NCBI GenBank assembly: GCA_903910005.1
Contig: CAIVXW010000318.1
Span: 1 to 12,446, forward strand
DNA length: 12,446 nucleotides
Source: an uncultured Methylococcaceae bacterium
GTDB taxonomy: Bacteria; Pseudomonadota; Gammaproteobacteria; Methylococcales; Methylococcaceae
Reading direction: 5' to 3'
Below, piece after piece: positions 1 to 6,510 of this stretch. The notes under the pieces were generated by a model. The model was not told where the DNA came from, did not search any database, and saw nothing but the letters and a program-made list of their open reading frames with translations. The translations under genes and the position numbers were made by a program. Numbering within the stretch: position 1 is the first letter of the stretch; the number at the start of each line of letters is the position of its first letter.

Positions 1-177
1 AATGCCGTAACGACTGCGGGGAAACAGCACCCCCTCCGGAGTTTCCTCCCACAGACAACCACTCTGGCTACGTACGATTTGTCCCAACGCCTGAATGACC
101 CGTTCTTCCAGTGTCAATGCGGTATTGGCATCGGACGATACATGCCAACCCGGTACAGATGAGAGCCTTGTGTTCAT
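1..177 (-). CDS. N-terminal fragment of a GAF-like signalling protein (partial)
   Basis: An open frame starts with ATG at 177 and runs leftward out of the window, giving 59 residues without a stop. An in-frame TGA lies upstream of this ATG and no better start is seen between them. The stretch LEERVIQALGQIVRSQSGCLW, followed after a few residues by a hydrophobic strand and an RSRYG segment, resembles the opening helix and first strand of the GAF domain of PrsK-type (PEP-CTERM/XrtA-associated) sensor histidine kinases. In PrsK that domain follows a long membrane region, which is absent here, so this would be a soluble relative or another GAF protein. The gene is divergent from an HPt gene, which would suit a phosphorelay. 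The assignment rests on recalled family resemblance over a short fragment; that it is coding is more certain than its function. Confidence 0.45.
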   Translation of the reverse strand, partial: MNTRLSSVPGWHVSSDANTALTLEERVIQALGQIVRSQSGCLWEETPEGVLFPRSRYGI

Positions 178-220
178 GACATGTGGTTTCCCTGGCAATG
201 GATGATGATGAAGCCGTACC

Positions 221-237
221 TGTCACACAGTGTGACA
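221..237. promoter_or_regulatory. 17-bp perfect palindrome, candidate operator
   Basis: TGTCACAC-A-GTGTGACA is a perfect 8-bp inverted repeat with a one-base centre. It lies 44 bp upstream of the minus-strand start at 177 and 120 bp upstream of the HPt start. The symmetry and size fit a dimeric helix-turn-helix repressor or activator. The half-sites are not in the CRP order (TGTGA-N6-TCACA) and I cannot assign a regulator. It is not followed by a T-run and lies between divergent genes, so a terminator role is unlikely. Confidence 0.55.
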
Positions 238-269
238 TGTGTAAACCGGATGTACCATTCGGAAAAATC

Positions 270-283
270 GTAGTCCGGACTAC
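270..283. promoter_or_regulatory. 14-bp perfect palindrome, candidate LuxR/GerE-type regulator site
   Basis: GTAGTCCGGACTAC is exactly self-complementary. Short palindromes with GTA/TAC outer ends are typical of response regulators with LuxR/GerE-type DNA-binding domains, so that class is the first guess. A weak plus-strand -10 candidate, TACCAT (304-309), would put the start of transcription near 316 and the palindrome centre about 40 bases upstream, the usual place for an activator overlapping a poor -35 (TACAAA at 281-286). The palindrome is seen directly; regulator class and promoter are inferred. Confidence 0.5.
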
Positions 284-357
284 AAAAACGTGCGCGTACC
301 TTTTACCATTGGCGGTTTTTAAGCGGAAAGCCCCTCATCCGGGCGCTATCAAACGAC

Positions 358-708
358 ATGAACCAAGCCAATACCGTAGTAGATCTGGATCGGGCACTGC
401 AACTGGTGGGGAACGACCGGGACTTGCTTGAGTTGATCCTGGATAAATTCTGGAACCGCTACCCTGAACTGATTGAGTCGATTCATGCTGCCCTGGCAGC
501 GGGTGACTGTGTCAGGGGACGTGATGCCGCCCACAGCATGAAGGGCAACGCAGGCTATATCGCTGCCGGTGACGTTCAGGCCTGTGCGGCCCGACTGGAA
601 ATGGCCTTCAAGGAGGGCCGGATTGAATCAGCCAGGGCCGATTGCGCTGAACTGGAAGCGGCAGGCGAGCAGTTGCGGGCGCATCCGGCCATGAGTGCCT
701 GGGTCTGA
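358..708 (+). CDS. Stand-alone HPt (histidine phosphotransfer) protein
   Basis: This 116-residue protein is almost entirely one HPt domain, the four-helix bundle that carries a phosphoryl group between response-regulator receiver domains in multistep phosphorelays. The phosphorylated histidine is predicted to be H59 in the motif HSMKGNAG (59-66), which matches the HPt pattern H-x-x-K-G-x-x-G. Before it, acidic and hydrophobic helices (about 9-48) fit the first helices of the bundle. There is no signal peptide or membrane segment, so it is cytosolic. No kinase or receiver domain is fused to it and none is complete in the window; the partial divergent gene could encode a partner. Its stop codon is directly followed by the ampD start, implying co-transcription. 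No convincing Shine-Dalgarno sequence precedes the ATG at 358. Domain call is firm; its partners are unknown. Confidence 0.85.
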   Translation: MNQANTVVDLDRALQLVGNDRDLLELILDKFWNRYPELIESIHAALAAGDCVRGRDAAHSMKGNAGYIAAGDVQACAARLEMAFKEGRIESARADCAELEAAGEQLRAHPAMSAWV

Positions 709-1305
709 ATGGCCGGGCACCCGCCATCAAGGCTCCAGGACGCGAACGGCATCGTTGACGGCTGGCTGACCGGGGCAACCCGGTGCCAGACGTCTCACCG
801 GGACGAGCGGCCTGATCCGGCCGATATTTCCCTGATAGTGCTGCACTGCATCAGCCTGCCACCCGGCGAATTTGGCGGCGACTGGATTGACCGCCTGTTC
901 AGCGGTTGCCTGCCAGCAACGCATCACCCCTATTTTGCCACCCTGCACGGGCTGAGGGTTTCCGCCCACCTGCTGATACGCCGCGACGGCAGTCTTACCC
1001 AGTACGTTCCGTTTCAGCAACGGGCCTGGCATGCCGGTGTGTCCTGTTATGAGGGACGGGAACGCTGCAATGATTTTTCCATCGGCATTGAACTGGAAGG
1101 CACCGAAACCCTGCCCTACCAACCGGTGCAGTATCAGGTTCTGACGGCAACCCTCACCACCCTGATCCAGCACTATCCGGGATTGTCTACGCAAAGGATT
1201 GTCGGCCACAGCGACATTGCACCCGGACGCAAAACCGATCCCGGTACAGGCTTTGACTGGCCACTGCTGTTCAGTCAACTGCAAAACCCCCTTTCAACTT
1301 CTTAA
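709..1305 (+). CDS. ampD: AmpD, 1,6-anhydro-N-acetylmuramyl-L-alanine amidase
   Basis: AmpD is the cytosolic zinc amidase that removes the peptide from 1,6-anhydro-MurNAc peptides during peptidoglycan recycling; in many Gammaproteobacteria its loss raises AmpR-controlled beta-lactamase. The 198-residue protein has the Amidase_2 fold signatures: zinc ligands H46 (in LHCISLPPGEFGG), H167 and D177 (in VGHSDIAPGRKTDPG), with catalytic E128 and K175. These line up with the H34, E116, H154, K162 and D164 of characterised AmpD. There is no signal peptide, which separates it from the periplasmic or lipoprotein paralogues. The ATG touches the HPt stop (TGA then ATG) and gives about 12 residues more than the usual N terminus; I see no better in-frame start, and coupled translation is likely. 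No ampE or ampR is in the window; instead an SNF2-type gene follows after 22 bases. Confidence 0.95.
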   Translation: MAGHPPSRLQDANGIVDGWLTGATRCQTSHRDERPDPADISLIVLHCISLPPGEFGGDWIDRLFSGCLPATHHPYFATLHGLRVSAHLLIRRDGSLTQYVPFQQRAWHAGVSCYEGRERCNDFSIGIELEGTETLPYQPVQYQVLTATLTTLIQHYPGLSTQRIVGHSDIAPGRKTDPGTGFDWPLLFSQLQNPLSTS

Positions 1306-1327
1306 ACCCTGCATTAAACCACACACC

Positions 1328-4300
1328 ATGTCACTACTGGATGATTCCCTGTATAAGCAACTTGAGCAGACTCTGGGCAGTCCCTTGCTATTCAAGGCCA
1401 GCAAAAACATTCGATTCGTGGAAAGCCTGCGTAGCCAGGAGGATACCTGGTACGCGACCGTCCGGGATGAACTCAACCCTGGACTGGTCTTTCAGACGAA
1501 GGTCACCCTCCGCTTGCAGGGCGGGCACGTGGAAGAATTCCAGTTAGCCTGTAACTGCCCGTACCAACCCCCCTGTGTGCATGCGGCCAGCCTGCTCCTG
1601 ATGGTTCTGGTTCAGCCAGAAACCCGGAGTACGCCCGGTTCCCATTCCAACATCCAGCTTCAGTCATGGCTGGCTGAATTTCGCAATTCAGCCCAGCCCC
1701 CTCCCGTCAAAGCCAGCCGCACACCCTTGCGGGACACCCTCCACTACCGCCTGGTGTACGCGCCTGCGGCCCATACCTGGCTGCTGCAACTGATGAAATG
1801 CAGTAAGCGCAAACACGGTGCGGATGCCTGGCAGCACTGGACATTCGCCGAATACATCCTGCTCAATCCGCCCAAATTTCTGCAGGACAACGACCTCGCC
1901 CTCCTGTCATTCCTGTACCGCAACTGCCGCTACAGCCATGGCAGCGTGGGATCGGTCTACGGTTATATCCTGGAACAGGGGGCGGGGAGCGATGCCATCC
2001 AGCGAGCCCTGGCGACCGGGCGACTGGTCATCAGGGACGAGGCCTATGGCAAACAGGATGTCTACAATAGCCTGACCGCAGGAGAAGAACGCTCGGCAAC
2101 CCTGCAATGGCGCCGCAACGGCAAGGGGCAGATTGTGCCGCGCCTCGACACCGGCCACCCGGCTGATCTGATCATGACACTGGACCCGCCCTGGTATCTC
2201 GACCCGGTTGCCCGCCAGGTCGGCTGCCTGACCGTGCCGTTTGAAGCCCGGTTCCTCAGTCAGTTGATAAAAATGCCGCCCCTGCAGGAATACGAACTGT
2301 CATCGGTTGCCGCCGTACTGAATGAAGTCGCGCCCGCCATTCAGGTACCCGACAGGCTGCCACTCAGGGTGATTGATGCCCCATTGCAACCGGTGTTGTC
2401 ACTCGGTACCCTGACCGAAACCTTCACGCAGGGCTGGCACTCGTATCGGTACGGTGAAACCAGCTTTGACTACGCCGCCCTGAGTTACCGCTACGGTGAG
2501 GTGGAAATCAGTGCTGAATCGGGCGAACAGTTTCTGCAGCAACCCGACGGGGAAAGCATCAAGGTGATACGGCGACCGGAGGATGAAGAAATCTGTCGAT
2601 CCCGCCTGAAAACGCTTGGATTAACCCCGATATCGCCCGGTCAACTTTATTTATCAAGGCCACCCTCCCATCTGCCCACCACGCTGTACGGTCTGGATCA
2701 CGAGGCGGCCTGGGCCGATTTCATGCAGCGGGATGTACCGCTGCTGCAATCCGAGGGTTGGGATGTCTGGGTGCCACCCGATTTTCGTCACCGTTATCTG
2801 CACGTGGAGGGCTTCGAGGCAGATTTGCACGAAGACGCCGGCGGCTGGTTTGACCTGGATCTCGGGGTGATTGTTGAAGGACAGCGAATCCCGCTGGCAC
2901 CGTTGGTTTACGAGTTGTTCCGGCGTGATTCGCGCTGGATGAACCTGGACAAAATCGACAGCATTGCAGACGATGAGCGCATCATACTGGTGACGGCCCG
3001 GGGAGAACGCCTGCTGGCACCGGCTGAACGCCTGAAACCACTGGCCCGCATGCTGGTTGACCTGTTCGACAGCCCGGCGACGGGTACCCTGCGCTTCTCC
3101 CGTCTGGATGCCCCCCGCCTGGCTGAACTGGCCGACCTGTCACGCTGGGAGTTCAGGGGGATGGAGGCCGTAACTCAACTGGCCGAGCGACTGCAAACAA
3201 GCCAGGGCGTCCACGCCATGGCCCCGCCCGAAGGCTTTGCCCTGCAATTACGTCCCTACCAGCTTGAAGGCCTGGCCTGGCTGCAATTTCTGAGGGAGCA
3301 AAAACTGGCCGGCATACTGGCCGATGACATGGGGCTAGGCAAAACCGCGCAAGCCCTGTCCCATTTACTGCTGGAGAAGGAAGCAGGACGCATGGATTTG
3401 CCCTCTCTGGTGGTCATGCCGACCTCGCTGATTTACAACTGGCGACGTGAGGCGGAAAAATTCGCCCCCGGCCTCCGGGTTTTATCCCTGCATGGCACTG
3501 ATCGCCACGATAACTTTGCCGCCATCACTGAAAGCGATGTGGTGCTGACCACATACCCGTTGCTCTGGCGTGATGAGGAGTCGCTGTGCGCTCATGAGTA
3601 CCACCTGCTGATTCTGGACGAGGCCCAGACTGTCAAAAACGTCAACAGCCAGGCTGCCCAGATTGTACGCAAACTCAGTGCGCGTCACCGCCTCTGTCTG
3701 ACCGGTACCCCGCTGGAAAATCATCTGGGTGAACTGTGGACCCAGTTTGATTTTCTGCTGCCCGGTTTTCTGCGTGACAGCAAGAGTTTCACCAGTACCT
3801 GGCGTACCCCCATCGAAAAGCACGGCGACAAATTGCGTAGAAACCTGCTGGCCCGCAGGGTCAAGCCGTTCATTCTGAGACGTCGCAAGGAAGACGTTGC
3901 CCGGGAGTTGCCGGAAAAAACCATCATCGTGAGAACCGTCGAACTGGAGGGCGGCCAGCGTGACCTGTACGAAGTGGTACGCACGGCCATGAACGAGAAA
4001 GTGCAGCAGGCCATTGCCAGTCAAGGCTTTGCCCGCAGCCAGATCGTCATTCTGGACGCACTGCTCAAACTGCGGCAGGTGTGCTGTGATCCCCGCCTGG
4101 TCAAAATACCCAGTGCCAGCAAGGTCAAACAACGGGCCAAACTGGAGCTGCTGATGGACATGGTCCCGGAGCTGGTCAGCGAGGGACGCCGCCTGCTGAT
4201 TTTTTCCCAGTTCACCTCCATGCTGGCCCTGATCGAAATCGAGCTGAAAAAACACAAACTGGGTTATGTGCAACTGACCGGTGACACCCGTGACCGGGAG

Positions 4301-4651
4301 ACGGTGGTGGGGCGTTTCCAGGCGGGCGAGGTGCCGATTTTCCTCATCAGCCTCAAGGCCGGTGGGGTCGGGCTTAACCTGACGGCGGCGGACACCGTGA
4401 TTCACTTCGATCCGTGGTGGAATCCGGCAGTCGAGAACCAGGCCACCGACCGGGCTCATCGCATCGGCCAGACCCGGCAGGTTTTTGTCTACAAACTGGT
4501 GGTGGCGGGCAGTATCGAGGAGAAAATCCTGCTGTTGCAGGAGAAAAAGGCTGAACTGGCGGCTGGCGTTCTTTCGGAAGATACCCAGGCATTGGCCAAA
4601 TTTGGCGAAGCCGACATCAAGGCTTTGCTGGAGCCGCTACCCAGGCGGTAG
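1328..4651 (+). CDS. SWIM zinc-finger SNF2/HepA-family DNA-dependent ATPase
   Basis: This 1107-residue protein belongs to the bacterial SNF2/HepA ATPases, which translocate on double-stranded DNA and remodel protein-DNA complexes. Near the N terminus is a SWIM zinc finger (C75-x-C77, then C83-x-H85). Residues about 100-600 are a long region I do not recognise. The ATPase core starts near 640: Walker A DDMGLGKT (666-673, K672), Walker B DEAQ (764-767), motif III in LTGTPLENHLGELW, then helicase lobe 2 with AGGVGLNLTAADTVIHFDP and motif VI QATDRAHRIGQ (1038-1048). No nuclease domain is fused. The frame is open upstream to 1199, but that ATG lies inside ampD; ATG 1328, 22 bases after the ampD stop, is preferred. 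The substrate is unknown. Related proteins occur in ordinary chromosomes and in some defence loci; the housekeeping setting here favours a chromosomal DNA-transaction role. Confidence 0.9.
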   Translation: MSLLDDSLYKQLEQTLGSPLLFKASKNIRFVESLRSQEDTWYATVRDELNPGLVFQTKVTLRLQGGHVEEFQLACNCPYQPPCVHAASLLLMVLVQPETRSTPGSHSNIQLQSWLAEFRNSAQPPPVKASRTPLRDTLHYRLVYAPAAHTWLLQLMKCSKRKHGADAWQHWTFAEYILLNPPKFLQDNDLALLSFLYRNCRYSHGSVGSVYGYILEQGAGSDAIQRALATGRLVIRDEAYGKQDVYNSLTAGEERSATLQWRRNGKGQIVPRLDTGHPADLIMTLDPPWYLDPVARQVGCLTVPFEARFLSQLIKMPPLQEYELSSVAAVLNEVAPAIQVPDRLPLRVIDAPLQPVLSLGTLTETFTQGWHSYRYGETSFDYAALSYRYGEVEISAESGEQFLQQPDGESIKVIRRPEDEEICRSRLKTLGLTPISPGQLYLSRPPSHLPTTLYGLDHEAAWADFMQRDVPLLQSEGWDVWVPPDFRHRYLHVEGFEADLHEDAGGWFDLDLGVIVEGQRIPLAPLVYELFRRDSRWMNLDKIDSIADDERIILVTARGERLLAPAERLKPLARMLVDLFDSPATGTLRFSRLDAPRLAELADLSRWEFRGMEAVTQLAERLQTSQGVHAMAPPEGFALQLRPYQLEGLAWLQFLREQKLAGILADDMGLGKTAQALSHLLLEKEAGRMDLPSLVVMPTSLIYNWRREAEKFAPGLRVLSLHGTDRHDNFAAITESDVVLTTYPLLWRDEESLCAHEYHLLILDEAQTVKNVNSQAAQIVRKLSARHRLCLTGTPLENHLGELWTQFDFLLPGFLRDSKSFTSTWRTPIEKHGDKLRRNLLARRVKPFILRRRKEDVARELPEKTIIVRTVELEGGQRDLYEVVRTAMNEKVQQAIASQGFARSQIVILDALLKLRQVCCDPRLVKIPSASKVKQRAKLELLMDMVPELVSEGRRLLIFSQFTSMLALIEIELKKHKLGYVQLTGDTRDRETVVGRFQAGEVPIFLISLKAGGVGLNLTAADTVIHFDPWWNPAVENQATDRAHRIGQTRQVFVYKLVVAGSIEEKILLLQEKKAELAAGVLSEDTQALAKFGEADIKALLEPLPRR

Positions 4652-4671
4652 ACCCGACAGGCTGGCGTGCC

Positions 4672-5388
4672 TCATTGTTGAACCGGCGGCAATACCTTCT
4701 GTCGGTTCAACGATTCAACAAACTCATTGGCACGCACGATGGAGCGCTCCATGGCATCAATCAGGCTGACGACGTTGAGGGTCATGGCCGAGAGTTCGTG
4801 TTCCAGCGAGGCAATGGCCTGGGCGTTGAGATTGTGTTTGAGGAACAGCACCTGATCCCGGAATATGGCAACGACCGGTTCAATACGTTGCTCTGCCCGC
4901 CGCATGGCCAGCAACAGTTGGCTACAGTGCTGGCGGGTTTGTTTGAGTTTTTGCCGACTGGTGTTGCGTAGACCGCGATTGCTGTATTGATCCAGTTCGT
5001 CCTCCCACTCGGCAAACAGGGCGTCCGCCACCGCTTCCACGGCATCAATACGATCCCGTACCGCCTGGGCACGGGCTTCGCTGTAGTCAAATTCACGCTT
5101 GAGCTGGCGATAGGTGTGTTCCAGGTCGCCGCCTTCAAACCGGGTCAGGGCACTGAATTTTTCCAGGGCGTCGCGAAATTGCCCCTTGGCATCTTCCAGA
5201 CTGTCACGGGCCTGCTCAACCCGGGTAATCAGGATGTCCCGCTTGTGCTGGCCGGTGGATTCCACCACCTGAAAATAAAGCCGCTGGTACTGGGCAGCCA
5301 TGTAGCGGGCCACCGGCTTCCAGAGTTGCTGTCCGATCCTGGGCAACAGGGCGGGCGGTTGATTGGGTGACTTTTTACGATTGCTCAT
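4672..5388 (-). CDS. DUF2959 family coiled-coil protein
   Basis: This 238-residue, charged, largely helical protein matches the DUF2959 family as I remember it: GQHKRDILITRVEQARDSLE (46-65), then FEGGDLEHTYRQL, a run ending in VADALFAEWEDELDQYSN, and MRRAEQRIEPVVAIFRDQVL followed by LKHNLNAQAIASLEHEL. The helices have heptad-like spacing and should form coiled coils. Its function is not known. Members I recall usually begin with a lipoprotein signal; here the first 45 residues are basic and aromatic, with no lipobox cysteine or hydrophobic stretch, so this copy may be cytosolic. It is the last gene of the minus-strand block, 30 bases after hisC, and converges with the SNF2 gene 20 bases away. 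No clear ribosome binding site precedes the ATG. Confidence 0.8.
   Translation of the reverse strand: MSNRKKSPNQPPALLPRIGQQLWKPVARYMAAQYQRLYFQVVESTGQHKRDILITRVEQARDSLEDAKGQFRDALEKFSALTRFEGGDLEHTYRQLKREFDYSEARAQAVRDRIDAVEAVADALFAEWEDELDQYSNRGLRNTSRQKLKQTRQHCSQLLLAMRRAEQRIEPVVAIFRDQVLFLKHNLNAQAIASLEHELSAMTLNVVSLIDAMERSIVRANEFVESLNRQKVLPPVQQ
4677..4711. terminator. Inverted repeat at a convergent gene junction, possible terminator
   Basis: GTTGAACCG (4677-4685) pairs perfectly with CGGTTCAAC (4703-4711). In the plus-strand transcript the stem can extend inward to about 13 bp using G-U pairs (4677-4689 with 4699-4711, nine-base loop). It begins 25 bases after the SNF2 stop and lies inside the last codons of the convergent DUF2959 gene. 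No T-run follows on either strand, so it is not a classical intrinsic terminator; it may only stabilise 3' ends or be incidental. Confidence 0.35.
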
Positions 5389-5418
5389 GAGGGGACATCT
5401 GCGGCGGAGAACGTCGGA

Positions 5419-6510
5419 TCAGGCGGCCAGGGCGTCGGCCAAAGCCTCCAGAAAACCGGTATTTTCCGTCGGCGTACCTACGGTGACCCGCAGACACCCG
5501 GCCAGGGCGGCCCCTGCCTGATCCAGATTCTTGATGAGGATGCCTTTGGCCTTGAGGCGTTGATGAACCACACCGGCATCGACCCGTTTCAGCCGGAACA
5601 GGATGAAATTGGCTTCGCTCGGGTAGACTGCCAGGTCATCATCCAGTGCCGAAAGGGCCGCATGCAGGCGACTGCGTTCGGCCAGTATGGCTTGAACCTG
5701 CTGCTCAAGAAAGGCCGGATGACGCAGTATGAACGCCGCCGTGAGCTGGGTCAGGACATTGATGTTATAGGGCAGGCGGACTTTCTCGAACGGCTCGATC
5801 CACTCAGGGCGAGCAGCCAGATAACCCAGTCGCAGCCCGGCCAGTCCCAGTTTGGACAAGGTACGCATCACCACCAGGGCGGGATATTGATCGACCAGCG
5901 GCAGACAGGAATGGCTGGCAAACGGGGCATACGCCTCATCGACCACCACCAGACCCGGGGCACGCTGCACGATGTCCAGTACCTCGTCCAGGCTGAAACG
6001 GTTGCCGGTCGGGTTGTTGGGATAAGCCAGAAAAATCACGGCAGGCCGGTGCGTCTCAATGGCGGCGTGCATGGCTGCCCTATCCAGCGAAAAATCAGCC
6101 CGTAACGGAACGCCGGTGAAATCAAGCCCCAGACAGCGACTGATCTGGCGGTACATGACGAAGGTAGGCTCCGGGGCCATGACGGTGACGCCGGTACCCG
6201 CCACCGCCATCAGGATGATCTGGATGATTTCATCCGATCCATTGCCCAGCAGCAGTTCAGCACTGTCAGGAACCTGATGAGCCTGGCGAATGGCCTGCTT
6301 CAGGGCATGGGCCCGGGCATCCGGGTAACGGTTCGGTTTGGCCCCGGCCAGTTCGGCGAGCCACTCGTGGACGATTTCAGGGGGCCAGTCGTAGGGATTT
6401 TCCATGGCGTCCAGTTTGATGTAACCGCCTGAATCAGGCACGTGATACGCCGCCAGTGTCTGGATTTCAGGACGAATCAGCCCGGCAATCCGATGGGTCA
6501 GATCGTTCAT
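5419..6510 (-). CDS. hisC: HisC, histidinol-phosphate aminotransferase
   Basis: HisC is the PLP-dependent class I/II aminotransferase that converts imidazole-acetol phosphate plus glutamate to L-histidinol phosphate. The 363-residue protein has the expected features: the N-terminal LDAMENPY segment, NGSDEIIQ in the cofactor-binding region, PNNPTG (164-169), VVDEAYAPF, the Schiff-base lysine K220 in TLSKLGLAGLRLGY, and a C-terminal CLRVTVGT segment with the substrate-carboxylate arginine. Length is normal for the family. Its ATG overlaps the hisD stop as ATGA, so translation is coupled to hisD. The MENPY and N-terminal form resemble the HisC that follows hisD in non-enteric Gammaproteobacteria. 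A second HisC paralogue elsewhere in the genome is possible. Confidence 0.95.
   Translation of the reverse strand: MNDLTHRIAGLIRPEIQTLAAYHVPDSGGYIKLDAMENPYDWPPEIVHEWLAELAGAKPNRYPDARAHALKQAIRQAHQVPDSAELLLGNGSDEIIQIILMAVAGTGVTVMAPEPTFVMYRQISRCLGLDFTGVPLRADFSLDRAAMHAAIETHRPAVIFLAYPNNPTGNRFSLDEVLDIVQRAPGLVVVDEAYAPFASHSCLPLVDQYPALVVMRTLSKLGLAGLRLGYLAARPEWIEPFEKVRLPYNINVLTQLTAAFILRHPAFLEQQVQAILAERSRLHAALSALDDDLAVYPSEANFILFRLKRVDAGVVHQRLKAKGILIKNLDQAGAALAGCLRVTVGTPTENTGFLEALADALAA

Noticed and set aside
183..431. Plus-strand open frame across the divergent intergenic region
   Set aside because: It overlaps both palindromes and the HPt start in another frame, and its product is low in recognisable structure; the HPt frame has a clear domain.
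1199..1327. Upstream extension of the SNF2 frame starting inside ampD
   Set aside because: It would overlap the essential C-terminal zinc-ligand region of ampD by over 100 bases; the ATG at 1328 just after ampD gives a sensible N terminus.
3482..4459. Long minus-strand open frame opposite the SNF2 ATPase lobes
   Set aside because: It is antisense to conserved helicase motifs in a GC-rich gene, and the product shows no family features; a shadow frame.
1328..4651. Defence-island reading of the SNF2 gene
   Set aside because: SNF2 ATPases occur in some anti-phage systems, but there is no nuclease, methyltransferase, phospholipase or other defence partner next to it; the neighbours are housekeeping genes.
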